Translations under genes and position numbers: made by a program
Assembly: GCA_964512635.1 (NCBI GenBank)
Contig: CAZEJB010000003.1
Coordinates: forward strand, 1-64,000
Length of the DNA stretch: 64,000 bases
Direction of reading: 5' to 3'
From: JADZFO01 sp964512635
GTDB lineage: Bacteria > 4484-113 > JAFGCY01
Notes under the pieces: generated by a model
Told to the model about the DNA's origin: nothing
The model's database searches: none
The model's input: the letters and a program-made list of their open reading frames with translations, nothing else
Shown here: positions 24,352 to 32,849 of the stretch, piece by piece
Position numbering within the stretch: position 1 is the first letter of the stretch
How the letters are laid out: every line of letters begins with the position of its first letter

Positions 24352-25716
24352 ATGCTTAACTGGCTTGGCCGCAAAGTAGGTGTTTACGGCTTTGGCAAGA
24401 CCGGCCGCGCCTGCGTCGACTATCTTGCCCCCCGCCTGATCCGGCCCGTGGTGTTCGTGGATGAGACGGACGCCCCCAAACTGGCCGCCCTGCAGGCCGA
24501 GGCGGGCGACAGTTGCCAGATCATCGGCGGCCCGGCCGTGGCTAGCGAGATCACTACACTCGACAGCCTTGTTTTAAGCCCGGGAGTCTCGCTGGCCCAC
24601 CCGAATGTGGTGCTGGCACGCGAGGCGGGTGTCCAGCTGGTCGGTGAACTGGAGCTGGCCGCGCGCTACTGCCAGGGCTATATCCTGGCGATAACCGGGA
24701 CTAACGGTAAGAGTACCACTACCAAGCTGCTGGGCCATATCCTTGAGGCAGTGGGGCGGACCCATGTGCTGGGCAATATCGGCACACCACTGCTGAGCAG
24801 CCTGGATGAGATTGAAAATGGAGACTATGTGGCGCTGGAGGTCAGCTCTTTCCAGCTTGAGACTGTGGATACTTTTCATCCGCACGTCGCGCTCTACACA
24901 AATCTGACGCCCGACCACATGGACCGCCACGGCAGCATGGAGGAATACGCACGGGTTAAGCGCCTGATGACCCGGCGAATGACAGCCTCAGACTTTGTGG
25001 TGACAAACTCGCGCGAGGCGGCTTTTGCCCCTGGCAGCTTCGAAAACCAGTTGCCGACATACCTGCTCTACAGCGCCGAAGGTGGAGCGGTTCCCCGGGG
25101 GGCCTGGGTTGATGGCCAGCGCATTTTCGTAAATCTTGGCGCAGAGCGACATGAATTGCCGCTGGATTGCATCAAGCTGCCGGGAGTGCACAACATTGAA
25201 AACGCCCTGGCGGCGCTGACCGCTGCGATGCTGGTCGGTGCGGATGCATCCACGGTTGCGGAGCGTCTTTCAACTTTCACCGGCTATGAACATCGCCTGG
25301 AGCTGTGCCGCAGTGAGGATGGCCTGCGCTTCTTCAACGACTCGAAAGCGACCAACCCTGAGGCGACAATCACGGCCTTGAAAGCAATGCAGCCACCGCT
25401 GGTGCTGATTCTCGGTGGCCGCGACAAGCTGACCCCGCTTGATGAGATGCTTGCGCTGGTGCGGGAGAAGGTGCAGCGGGTGCTTCTGATTGGCGAAGCC
25501 ACTGACCGTTTTGCCTCAGCACTCGACGCCGTAGGATATAATGCATACGAGCGTGTCGGGGATTTGGAGCGGGCCGTAAGTTCCAGCGTCGGAGCCCTGG
25601 GCCCCGGCGGTGGATCAGTGCTGCTTAGCCCGGCTTGCGCCAGCTTTGACCAGTACTCCAGCTATGAAAAGCGTGGAGAGCACTTCAAAGAGCTGGTAGC
25701 GGCGCTGAAGTTGTGA
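24352..25716 (+). CDS. murD: UDP-N-acetylmuramoyl-L-alanine:D-glutamate ligase
   Basis: 454 residues. MurD adds D-Glu to UDP-MurNAc-L-Ala. Domain 1 is Rossmann-like (VGVYGFGKTGRACVDYL) with the substrate-binding SPGVSLAHP motif. The ATPase domain has TGTNGKSTTTKLLG at about 117-130, LEVSSFQLE and LTPDHMDRHGSMEEYA. Domain 3 has the EHRLELC and FNDSKATNPEAT motifs and ILGGRDK. ATG 24352 follows mraY closely. Position after mraY is the usual order in division/cell-wall clusters. Confidence 0.97.
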   Translation: MLNWLGRKVGVYGFGKTGRACVDYLAPRLIRPVVFVDETDAPKLAALQAEAGDSCQIIGGPAVASEITTLDSLVLSPGVSLAHPNVVLAREAGVQLVGELELAARYCQGYILAITGTNGKSTTTKLLGHILEAVGRTHVLGNIGTPLLSSLDEIENGDYVALEVSSFQLETVDTFHPHVALYTNLTPDHMDRHGSMEEYARVKRLMTRRMTASDFVVTNSREAAFAPGSFENQLPTYLLYSAEGGAVPRGAWVDGQRIFVNLGAERHELPLDCIKLPGVHNIENALAALTAAMLVGADASTVAERLSTFTGYEHRLELCRSEDGLRFFNDSKATNPEATITALKAMQPPLVLILGGRDKLTPLDEMLALVREKVQRVLLIGEATDRFASALDAVGYNAYERVGDLERAVSSSVGALGPGGGSVLLSPACASFDQYSSYEKRGEHFKELVAALKL

Positions 25717-25795
25717 CGAAGAGGGTGCGTGGCACCCATGAGGGTTGAAGGGTCCGGTCAGGGTAGTGCGCCCGCCGGCCGCAGAGGTGAAAGGG

Positions 25796-27199
25796 ATGAG
25801 TGTTTCCGGATGGAATTCCGCGGCTGCACCCGAGCCAGTAACAGGCGCCGCAGCTGTGCAAAGCCTGGAGTTCCCACAGGATACCCTGCCTGTCGGGCAG
25901 ACCAGCCCGGCGCAGGAGATACCTTTCTGGCTGGGACGGCTGTATCTGGTTTCAGGACTGCTGCTTGCCTTTGGGCTGGCCTGCAGCTTCTCGACCAATG
26001 TCTTCTTGCATCTGGCCGAAGGCAAGCCGCCTTATGCCGAATTCACTCAGCACGGCATCTTTATGGCGCTTGGTCTCGGAGCAGTTTCTTGCGTAATGCT
26101 CCTTGGTCGCCTGATCCGTCCTGCCCGGCGCTGGCTGTCCTGGCTGGTGCCCATGGTGTGGGCGATCTCGTGGCTGGCCGTCCTTGCTGTGGCCGTGACC
26201 CCGCTGGGCGTGGTCGTCAACGGCTCGCGGCGCTGGCTGGATCTGGGACCGGTGATGTTCCAGCCCTCAGAGCTGCTGAAGGTTTCTGTCGTGCTTTACA
26301 TCGCTCAGTTGATGTGCTGGTACCGCCTGCGCACTCCGCGGCCGGCGGGAAGCCTGCTGCGCCGTGAAGCTGAGGAAAGCGGAGCCCGGCAGGATGCGGC
26401 GACGCGTCTGCGCTCGTTTCGCCTGAGCCCGGGAAGCCGTCCGGTGTTCCCGGACATGCCGCCACAGGCCTTGCTGATTATCCTGCTCTCCGCTGGCTTG
26501 ACCGCTCTGCAGCCGGACCTTGGTACCACCTCGATCATTCTCGCCGGCGGAGTTATTACTATGGTGCTGTCCACCGTGCGAGCCCGGGATCTGGCCGTGC
26601 TGGGCTGCATTCTGCTTGTGCTGGTCGGCGGTGTCTTTCTGGTCAAGCCGGATAAGTTCAGCTATGCGGCGGAGCGCATACAGACCTGGATGAATCCACG
26701 CGCTGAGGCCGACGCGGAGGGCTATCAGATTACGCAGTCACGTGGCGCTATCGCTGAAGGGGCAACAGGCATTGCCAGTCTGACCGGCAAGGGCTTCCTG
26801 AAGAGCGAGCAAAAGATGAACCGCCTTCCTTACAGCGAGCTTGAGTTTGTATTCCCGGTGATGGTGGAAGAGCTGGGCTTCCTGGGGGGCGCTGCCATCA
26901 TCGGTCTGTTCGGGTGGCTGGCCTGGATATCCCTGCAGTTGTCGCGGCGTTGCCGCGATCCCTTCGCCCGCGTTGCAATTGCTGCTCTAGGGTTTACGAT
27001 CGTGCTGCAGGCCTTCGTGAACATTGCTACAACGCTGGGCACCTTCCCGCTGACAGGAATCACCCTGCCATTTTTCAGTGGCGGCGGAACAAGTCTGCTG
27101 GTATCGATGACCGCACTCGGCCTGATGGCGATGCTGGCCGCGGCGGAAACAGGAAAATCCAAATTGCCCGCGGCTGCTCCCCAGCCCGCTCAGGCCTAG
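25796..27199 (+). CDS. ftsW: FtsW/RodA/SpoVE-family lipid II polymerase, probably FtsW
   Basis: About 467 residues with 8-10 transmembrane helices and an N-terminal cytoplasmic tail of about 35 residues. SEDS glycosyltransferases polymerise lipid II with a class B PBP. Conserved segments: VNGSRRWLDLGPVMFQPSELLKV, LQPDLGTTSIILAGG (with the catalytic Asp position), and the C-terminal NIATTLGTFPLTGITLPFFSGGGTSLL. A basic loop of about 45 residues after the SEDS motif (RTPRPAGSLLRREAEES and on) is longer than usual. ATG 25796 has GAGGTG at 6 bases; a TTG at 25745 with no clear site is the alternative. The context after murD favours FtsW over RodA. Confidence 0.92.
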   Translation: MSVSGWNSAAAPEPVTGAAAVQSLEFPQDTLPVGQTSPAQEIPFWLGRLYLVSGLLLAFGLACSFSTNVFLHLAEGKPPYAEFTQHGIFMALGLGAVSCVMLLGRLIRPARRWLSWLVPMVWAISWLAVLAVAVTPLGVVVNGSRRWLDLGPVMFQPSELLKVSVVLYIAQLMCWYRLRTPRPAGSLLRREAEESGARQDAATRLRSFRLSPGSRPVFPDMPPQALLIILLSAGLTALQPDLGTTSIILAGGVITMVLSTVRARDLAVLGCILLVLVGGVFLVKPDKFSYAAERIQTWMNPRAEADAEGYQITQSRGAIAEGATGIASLTGKGFLKSEQKMNRLPYSELEFVFPVMVEELGFLGGAAIIGLFGWLAWISLQLSRRCRDPFARVAIAALGFTIVLQAFVNIATTLGTFPLTGITLPFFSGGGTSLLVSMTALGLMAMLAAAETGKSKLPAAAPQPAQA

Positions 27200-27211
27200 G
27201 GAAGGTGCGGG

Positions 27212-27745
27212 ATGTCACGTCTTGTCCTGTACATCGCAAGCAGTCTGGATGGTTTTATTGCGCGCACCGACGGAGATGTTGACTGGCTTGATCCCTTTAT
27301 GGGCCAGGGTACGGACTACGGTTACGGTGAGTTCATGGCCAGTGTGGGCGCGACCATCATGGGCCGGCGGACCTACGAGCACACCAAGGGCTATGGCGGC
27401 GGAAAAGCTGGTGCACCGAGTTTCGTGCTGAGCACTCGGGCGGCCGACCCCGCTGCGCCGGCAGGCACGGTTTTCAGCAAAGCCCCGGTGGCGGATGTGC
27501 TTTCGCAGGCCCGGGCGGCAAGCAGCCCGGATAAGGACATCTGGCTGATTGGCGGCGGAGATGTGATGGGCCAGTTCCGGGCTGAAGGACTGATTGATCT
27601 GTACCGCATCTATGTGATTCCGGTGCTTCTTGGAGATGGCCTGCCGCTGTGGACAGGACCGCGGCCGTCAGCCAATCTCAAACTGGTGTCGACCGAGAGC
27701 TACTCGACTGGCATCGTTGAACTGCGCTATGAGCCGCAGCGCTAA
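27212..27745 (+). CDS. Dihydrofolate-reductase-like (RibD C-terminal domain) family protein
   Basis: 177 residues. Opens RLVLYIASSLDGFIARTDGDVDWLDPF, the hallmark of the YwjB/YyaP-type branch of the RibD_C/DHFR superfamily. It has the NADPH-binding segments IMGRRTYE and DIWLIGGGDVMGQF, and ends with LIDLYRIYVIPVLLGDGLPL. It presumably reduces a small folate- or pterin-like or nitro substrate, but the branch has no settled function. It begins 12 bases after ftsW with GGTGCGGG upstream, so it is probably cotranscribed, although unrelated to cell-wall synthesis. Confidence 0.88.
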   Translation: MSRLVLYIASSLDGFIARTDGDVDWLDPFMGQGTDYGYGEFMASVGATIMGRRTYEHTKGYGGGKAGAPSFVLSTRAADPAAPAGTVFSKAPVADVLSQARAASSPDKDIWLIGGGDVMGQFRAEGLIDLYRIYVIPVLLGDGLPLWTGPRPSANLKLVSTESYSTGIVELRYEPQR

Positions 27746-27796
27746 TCTGCATTCATCGGCATACCTGCCCAAGAATGGGCGACCGCCGGAGCGGCC

Positions 27797-28972
27797 TTAC
27801 TTACCGAGGCGCTCGGCCACGTCTTCATAGTCCGGGGCTTCGCTGTAAATGCGTCCGAGGTCGGCTTTCGCCGCAGCCTTATCCCCCAGGGCTTCATGGA
27901 CCGCAGCGCGCTCATAGCGTATCGCCAGCAAAAGTTCCTTATCCCGGTCCTTGCGCTTGCTGAGGGCCTTGGTCAATGCGTTCTTTGCGCCATCATGGAT
28001 TCCAAGACGCATCAGCGCACGTGCCTGGTAGAGCAGCAGTGCGCAATGCAGTTCGCTTTCGTTTTCAATGCCGGCAGCGAGACCGGCCAGTTCTTCGGCC
28101 GCAGAGGCGTCTTCCAGTTCCTCGTCGGCGATGAGTTCAGCGAGGCTAAGCCGGGTCAAAATGTCCCCCGGAGCATGTCGCAGCAGCTCGCGCAGTGTGG
28201 CCCGCGCCTCATCAAGCTGGCCAAGTCGCTGCTGTGCCTCAGCCAGAGCGAGCATCGCGCCATAAAGGTCACAGCGGATATAGGCGATGATCTCGGCGCT
28301 GAGCTGGAACGAGACCCAGCAGTCGATACCGTATTTTTTCAGGGTGGCGCCGAGCTCACCGGATCGGCTGAGCGCATTGCTGAGGTGGCCGATGGCATCG
28401 GTGTGAATCCCGAACTGCAGCGCGCAGATTCCGGCCATGAAACAGCCGTCCGCGCTCTGGACAGCGCGGGTAAAGAGCTCAAAGGCGGCACGCTGGTCGC
28501 CGGCCACAAGCAATTTCAGGCCGTCAAGCAGGGCTTCATCTTCGGCGGGTGCGCTGAGACGCTGGAAGAAATTCAAATCTAGGCGGACCCCGGGGGCAAT
28601 ATAGACCGGCTCAGGATTCTCACCGAGCTCGCCTTTGCCGACGCGGCTGGTCAGTACTGCACCCTGCTGCGCGGAGCGTGGCTGAGCGGGCTGGCGCCCG
28701 GGGGGGCGGCCTGAGCTGGCGTGGCCGGTTGCGCCGCCGCGCTTGGGCTTGCCACTCTTTCGCCCGCTGATCAGATCACCGATTTCGCCCCAGCTGTGGT
28801 CGTCGCTGTAATAGGCTCCGCTTCCTGGCAGGTCCTGGGTCGTCCGAACCCCACGCTTGCCGATGTTGATCGTCGAGCCCTTGGGTCCGACAGACAATGA
28901 AGCACCCGTGGTGCTGAGGTTGATGCGCACCCCCTTGACCAGGGTAATGCTGCGCCTGAAGCGGAATCCCAT
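27797..28972 (-). CDS. DUF4236 protein with C-terminal TPR-like helical repeats
   Basis: 391 residues. Residues 1-55 are a DUF4236 module (MGFRFRRSITLVKGVRINLS, then SVGPKGSTINIGKRGVRTT), a short beta-rich domain of unknown role. A low-complexity basic linker with GRPPG and QPAQPR follows, then TPR-like repeats from about 140 to the end (AAFELFTRAVQSADG, LGQLDEARATLRELLRHAPGD, AALHEALGDK-type helices). The start at 28972 matches the conserved DUF4236 N-terminus and has TACAAT 6 bases upstream, so upstream in-frame codons are leader. The gene at 29069 just upstream on the same strand may be functionally linked. Confidence 0.85.
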   Translation of the reverse strand: MGFRFRRSITLVKGVRINLSTTGASLSVGPKGSTINIGKRGVRTTQDLPGSGAYYSDDHSWGEIGDLISGRKSGKPKRGGATGHASSGRPPGRQPAQPRSAQQGAVLTSRVGKGELGENPEPVYIAPGVRLDLNFFQRLSAPAEDEALLDGLKLLVAGDQRAAFELFTRAVQSADGCFMAGICALQFGIHTDAIGHLSNALSRSGELGATLKKYGIDCWVSFQLSAEIIAYIRCDLYGAMLALAEAQQRLGQLDEARATLRELLRHAPGDILTRLSLAELIADEELEDASAAEELAGLAAGIENESELHCALLLYQARALMRLGIHDGAKNALTKALSKRKDRDKELLLAIRYERAAVHEALGDKAAAKADLGRIYSEAPDYEDVAERLGK

Positions 28973-28978
28973 GAGTAG

Positions 28979-28984
28979 ATTGTA
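28979..28984 (-). promoter_or_regulatory. -10 box TACAAT of the DUF4236 gene
   Basis: On the minus strand TACAAT ends 6 bases before ATG 28972. Confidence 0.6.
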
Positions 28985-29068
28985 GAACTGGGTCTTAAAG
29001 TGCTCGATACTCGCCAGGAGGTGTTTGAAGTCTAGTTTGGCATGGGCTGACGTCAAGATGCTGAAGCG

Positions 29069-29941
29069 CTATTTTGACCTCAACCGCCCGGTTATCTCCT
29101 CGTCCATCGCGTTAAGCGAGCTAAGCTCCTGGCTCAGTACCTCGCTGCTTTCGATGTTGCCCAGTACCTCGTCGATGTCGTGGGCCACACTCTGCGCGTC
29201 CTGAGCGGTCATGGCCTGATCGACCAGCAGCTTCATGGTCGCCTCGACGTTCTGGATCTGCGCCTTTAGCAGATCCAGCCGTTCCTGCGCTTTGTGGAAC
29301 TTCAACAGGCGGTTCTCTAAGAGCTGGACTGTCTTCGCGCGGGCCTCGGCCGCAGGACCGGAGGCGTTGGCCTGCTCGGCGCGAGCCTTATCAAGATGCT
29401 CGAGGATCGAGTCGGGATTTACGAGGCCAAGGTACTGGTCATACTCGGTTAGAGCCGCCAGCATCTTGAGATATTGAATCGCAAGCGTATCAAGCTTGGC
29501 GAGATTCTCCTTGGCGAAGACGTCATAGTCGCCAAATTTGCGCCCCAGAATTTCCTGTGCGCGATCGCGCAGGCGGGTAATGTCCTGCACCTCGCTGCTC
29601 AGGCTGCGATCAATACGCGGGCGCAGGTCAGCTACCTGGTAGGCGTAGTCATTGGCAAACTTCTCGCCCAGTTTGGCGTCGATAGCCCGTCGAAAGCGGG
29701 GCAGGCTGGGTACGACCAGCAGCCAGATACCGCTCCAGCCCAGGGCCGCGAGGCTGATGAAGCCGGCCATAGTAGCCAGGGCCTCGGCCTTTCCGGCGAC
29801 GAAAGGGGTTGTAGCACCAAGCATGAGGGCGGCCAGCAGCATGCCGCCGCTGATGACCCAGTGGGCGGGGTGCAGCCCGGCAGCCCAGTGGAAGCGCGTG
29901 CTGCGCCGGGCGGGATGTTCTGTTTCTCTGAAGCGGGACAA
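29069..29941 (-). CDS. Two-helix membrane protein with long cytoplasmic coiled coil
   Basis: 290 residues. A basic N-terminus, then two adjacent hydrophobic segments at about 29-52 (WVISGGMLLAALMLGATTPFV) and 59-79 (AGFISLAALGWSGIWLLVV). The rest is helical and charged with heptad-like spacing (DITRLRDRAQEILGRKFGD, ENRLLKFHKAQERLDLLKAQIQNVEATM). No enzyme motif is visible. TTG 29941 is supported by TATAAT 9 bases upstream and by the lack of a plausible upstream start. It is divergent from 29993 with only 51 bases between starts. I do not recognise the family. Confidence 0.75.
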   Translation of the reverse strand: MSRFRETEHPARRSTRFHWAAGLHPAHWVISGGMLLAALMLGATTPFVAGKAEALATMAGFISLAALGWSGIWLLVVPSLPRFRRAIDAKLGEKFANDYAYQVADLRPRIDRSLSSEVQDITRLRDRAQEILGRKFGDYDVFAKENLAKLDTLAIQYLKMLAALTEYDQYLGLVNPDSILEHLDKARAEQANASGPAAEARAKTVQLLENRLLKFHKAQERLDLLKAQIQNVEATMKLLVDQAMTAQDAQSVAHDIDEVLGNIESSEVLSQELSSLNAMDEEITGRLRSK

Positions 29942-29950
29942 GGTGGGAGG

Positions 29951-29956
29951 ATTATA
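29951..29956 (-). promoter_or_regulatory. -10 box TATAAT of the coiled-coil membrane protein gene
   Basis: A perfect TATAAT on the minus strand, 9 bases before TTG 29941. Confidence 0.6.
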
Positions 29957-29980
29957 GGCTGGTCAGAAGCTGGATTGAGT

Positions 29981-29986
29981 TAGAAT
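29981..29986 (+). promoter_or_regulatory. -10 box TAGAAT of the small anchored protein gene
   Basis: TAGAAT ends 6 bases before ATG 29993. The opposing -10 box lies 25 bases away, so the two divergent promoters must overlap. Confidence 0.5.
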
Positions 29987-29992
29987 CAGCTT

Positions 29993-30580
29993 ATGTACTA
30001 CCGGCAGTTTCTTCCAATTGCAGCTATCTGCTTCGTTCTTGGTGGAGCACTCCTGGCGACCACATACTCGTACAAGCCGAACATAGACTATCCGCAAGGT
30101 TGGCCGATTACGGCCCTGAAGGTTCCGGAGGGTTCGAGGCCCTTCAAAGTAACGAAGGACTGGGAAGCTGGTGCGATCAGTGGCTGGGATGCCAGTCAGG
30201 GGCATATCGAAGCAAATACTTCCGGGCCATTTCCACATGATCGTTACTATGTTGTTTTCCGATCAGACCTGGCCTGGGGAGATGTGCTCGACTATTGTGA
30301 CCGGATCTTTCAAGCCGAAGGCTATCAGATCTGTGGCCTCGACAGAGATGACCTGTACCGTAGCATTCCACCCAGCACTGTGAGCCAGTCGGCAGACGAA
30401 TTTGAATATCAGGCAAACTATGTTTCCAGGGATCGGTTCAGATACATAAACATCTATAAGACGCATCTGTGCTTTGTGTTTGACATCAGTGTCTATGCAA
30501 AGCCGATCGACCCTCTCAACTCAATCGGGTTGGAAGATATGCGTGACATTGATCTGACCAAGCCAACTGTTCAACGCTAG
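29993..30580 (+). CDS. Membrane-anchored protein of unknown function
   Basis: 195 residues. One N-terminal hydrophobic segment (FLPIAAICFVLGGALLATTYSY) acts as an uncleaved anchor or signal. The rest is a soluble alpha/beta domain rich in Tyr, Asp and Arg (SDLAWGDVLDYCDRIFQAEGYQICGLDRDDLYRS). Base composition is visibly lower in GC than its neighbours and codon choice is less biased, which could reflect recent acquisition. ATG 29993 has TAGAAT 6 bases upstream. No family recognised. Confidence 0.65.
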   Translation: MYYRQFLPIAAICFVLGGALLATTYSYKPNIDYPQGWPITALKVPEGSRPFKVTKDWEAGAISGWDASQGHIEANTSGPFPHDRYYVVFRSDLAWGDVLDYCDRIFQAEGYQICGLDRDDLYRSIPPSTVSQSADEFEYQANYVSRDRFRYINIYKTHLCFVFDISVYAKPIDPLNSIGLEDMRDIDLTKPTVQR

Positions 30581-30629
30581 CACCTCGTTTGGCGCAGAAC
30601 AGGTCTCGCTTAGCCCGAGTGGAGAAAGC

Positions 30630-30635
30630 TATAAT
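30630..30635 (+). promoter_or_regulatory. -10 box TATAAT upstream of the thiolase gene
   Basis: A perfect TATAAT about 68 bases before ATG 30704, giving a leader of about 60 bases with an AGGAGA ribosome site. This contrasts with the leaderless neighbours. Confidence 0.5.
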
Positions 30636-30703
30636 TCCCGCCGCCGGGGTATCAGCTTCGGCGGCCCGCGCGGGCCACACCACCGACTTTCAGGAGACAC
30701 CCA

Positions 30704-31885
30704 ATGGCCACCGTGATCCTCGACGCGACCCGTACCGCAATCGGCAGCTTTGGCGGCAGCCTCAAGGACATCCCGGCCGCCGACCTCGGCGCGCACTGCA
30801 TCAAAACTCTCGTCCAGCGCAACGGCATCGACGGCTCAACGGTGGACGACGTGATCATGGGTATGGTGCTGACCGGCGGGGCTGGGCAGATACCCAGCCG
30901 CCAGGCCCTCATCCGCGGCGGTCTGCCTGAGACCACTCCCAGCCTGACGATAAACAAGGTCTGCGCCTCCGGCCTGCGAGCCGTGACCCTCGGCGATCTG
31001 ATGATCCAGGGTACAGACGCTGAGCTGATCATCGCCGGCGGAATGGAGAACATGTCGCGTGCCCCCTACGCCAGCCTTGGCGGGCGCTGGGGCCTTAGGA
31101 TGGGCAACAGTGAGCTGACGGACCTGATGATCCACGATGGCCTGTGGTGCGCCTTTGAGAATGTCCACATGGCCAACCACGGCCAGACCATCAGCAGCGA
31201 GTACGGCCTGAGCCGCGAGGCCTGCGACGAGTTCGCGGCGATGAGCCAGCAGCGCGCGCAGGCGGCGCAGGAGGCCGGCCGTCTGGCCGAGGAGATCAGC
31301 GCCCTGCCGATCCCGCAGCGCAAGGGCGAGCCGATCATGTTTGACAAGGATGAGCAGCCGCGGCCGGGTACTACCGCCGAGGGCCTGGCTGCGCTGAAGC
31401 CCGTGCTGGGCACGCAGATCATCACCGCCGGCAACGCGCCGAGCGTCAACGACGGCGCCTGCGCCCTGCTGCTGGCCAGTGAGGAGCGCGCCGGAGCATT
31501 GGGGGCAAAGCCGCTGGCCTACATCCGCGGCGAAGCGCACGTGGCGATGAAGCCCTACCAGTTCCCGGTTGCCCCGGCTTATGCGGTCGAGAAGCTGCTG
31601 GACCAGCAGAACCTGCAGCTCAGCGATATCGCGCTGATCGAGTGTAACGAAGCCTTTGCCGCGGTCGCCCTGGCCTGCGGCCAGATCCTGAAGTGGGACA
31701 TCGAGAAGGTCAACGTCAACGGCGGCGCGGTGGCCTTCGGCCATCCGATTGGCATGAGCGGCGCGCGAATCATCACCACACTGGCCTATGAGCTGCGCCG
31801 TCGCGGCGGCGGGCTTGGTATTGCCTGCATCTGCTCGGGCTCGGGCCAGGGCGACGCGGTGCTGATTGAGGTGCCGGCGGCCTAG
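30704..31885 (+). CDS. Thiolase family acetyl-CoA acetyltransferase
   Basis: 393 residues, the usual length for biosynthetic thiolases that condense two acetyl-CoA into acetoacetyl-CoA (or run in reverse). The nucleophile is Cys87 in INKVCASGLRAV. The general base is His near 347 in AFGHPIGMSGAR and the second Cys near 377 lies in ACICSGSGQGDAV. That last motif is usually C-x-G-G-G-x-G, so S-G-S is a mild variant. IIAGGMENMSRAPY and LIECNEAFAAVALA are also present. ATG 30704 has AGGAGA 6 bases upstream. No beta-oxidation or PHA genes are adjacent, so the pathway is open. Confidence 0.93.
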   Translation: MATVILDATRTAIGSFGGSLKDIPAADLGAHCIKTLVQRNGIDGSTVDDVIMGMVLTGGAGQIPSRQALIRGGLPETTPSLTINKVCASGLRAVTLGDLMIQGTDAELIIAGGMENMSRAPYASLGGRWGLRMGNSELTDLMIHDGLWCAFENVHMANHGQTISSEYGLSREACDEFAAMSQQRAQAAQEAGRLAEEISALPIPQRKGEPIMFDKDEQPRPGTTAEGLAALKPVLGTQIITAGNAPSVNDGACALLLASEERAGALGAKPLAYIRGEAHVAMKPYQFPVAPAYAVEKLLDQQNLQLSDIALIECNEAFAAVALACGQILKWDIEKVNVNGGAVAFGHPIGMSGARIITTLAYELRRRGGGLGIACICSGSGQGDAVLIEVPAA

Positions 31886-31953
31886 ACTGCTGGTCCAGGC
31901 CAGCCAGTAGATCTTGGAAGGTAAAGATCGCGCGCGCCCCTAGCGCCATCCGC

Positions 31954-31959
31954 TATCCT
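31954..31959 (+). promoter_or_regulatory. -10 box TATCCT of the PPK2 gene
   Basis: TATCCT ends 7 bases before ATG 31967. Confidence 0.45.
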
Positions 31960-31966
31960 CTTGCAC

Positions 31967-32845
31967 ATGTACTGGGACAGGTACCGCATCAAGGCAGGCG
32001 ACAAGGTCAGCCTGAACGACCACGACCCTGCCGACAAGCATGGTGATGTGCACGAGTCAGACGCCGACGAACTGCAGCGCGCGGTGGTTGAGCAGCTTGC
32101 CGAGCACCAGGAGCGGCTGTTTGCCAGCGGCAAGTACTCGCTGCTGGTGATCTTTCAGGCACTTGACGCTGCCGGCAAGGATGGCACAATCGAGCACGTG
32201 ATGAAGGGCGTCAACCCGCAGGGCGTCAGCGTGGCATCTTTCCGTGCCCCCAGCGCGCAGGAACTGGAACACGACTTTCTGCGCCGCTGCATCTTGCACC
32301 TGCCGGCGCGCGGGCATATCGGCATTTTCAACCGCAGCTACTACGAAGAGGTGCTGGTGGTAAGGGTTCATCCGAACTTCCTGGAAGCCCAGCGCCTGCC
32401 GCCCTGGACGCCGCCTGCAAAGGACGGCAAGGATGGCCTGTGGCACCAGCGCTTTGAGCACATCAACAACTTTGAGCGCTACCTGTACGATCAGGGAACC
32501 CTGGTGCTGAAGTTCTTTCTCAACATCAGCAGGAAAGAACAGAAGAAGCGCTTTCTTGATCGAATCAATGAGCCCGAGAAGAACTGGAAGTTTCGGGCCG
32601 CCGATGTTGACGAGCGCCAGCACTGGGACGAGTACCAGGCGGCGTTCGAGGATGTGTTGAGCCACACAAGCACCGAGCATGCCCCCTGGTATGTGATTCC
32701 AGCCGACAGCAAGTGGTACATGCGTCTGACCGTGGCGCACGTGATTGATGAGCTGCTGGACAGTCTGAAGCTCGAGTATCCGAGTATCAGCGCTGAGGAG
32801 CGCCAGGAACTGCTGGAGGCCAAAGAGCGCCTGATGGCTGAATAG
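31967..32845 (+). CDS. ppk2: Polyphosphate kinase 2 (PPK2) family protein
   Basis: 292 residues, one PPK2 domain. These enzymes transfer phosphate between polyphosphate and AMP, ADP or GDP. Walker A is in FQALDAAGKDGTIEHVMKG. The conserved SFRAPSAQELEHDFLRR follows, then Walker B in GHIGIFNRSYYEEVLVVRVH and the lid region KKRFLDRINEPEKNWKF. The N-terminus DRYRIKAGDKVSLNDHDPAD is typical of the short one-domain PPK2 subclass; I cannot tell AMP- from ADP-phosphorylating class by eye. ATG 31967 has TATCCT 7 bases upstream. It is convergent with the hybrid kinase gene, with a 4-base gap. Confidence 0.93.
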   Translation: MYWDRYRIKAGDKVSLNDHDPADKHGDVHESDADELQRAVVEQLAEHQERLFASGKYSLLVIFQALDAAGKDGTIEHVMKGVNPQGVSVASFRAPSAQELEHDFLRRCILHLPARGHIGIFNRSYYEEVLVVRVHPNFLEAQRLPPWTPPAKDGKDGLWHQRFEHINNFERYLYDQGTLVLKFFLNISRKEQKKRFLDRINEPEKNWKFRAADVDERQHWDEYQAAFEDVLSHTSTEHAPWYVIPADSKWYMRLTVAHVIDELLDSLKLEYPSISAEERQELLEAKERLMAE

Positions 32846-32849
32846 GCGC

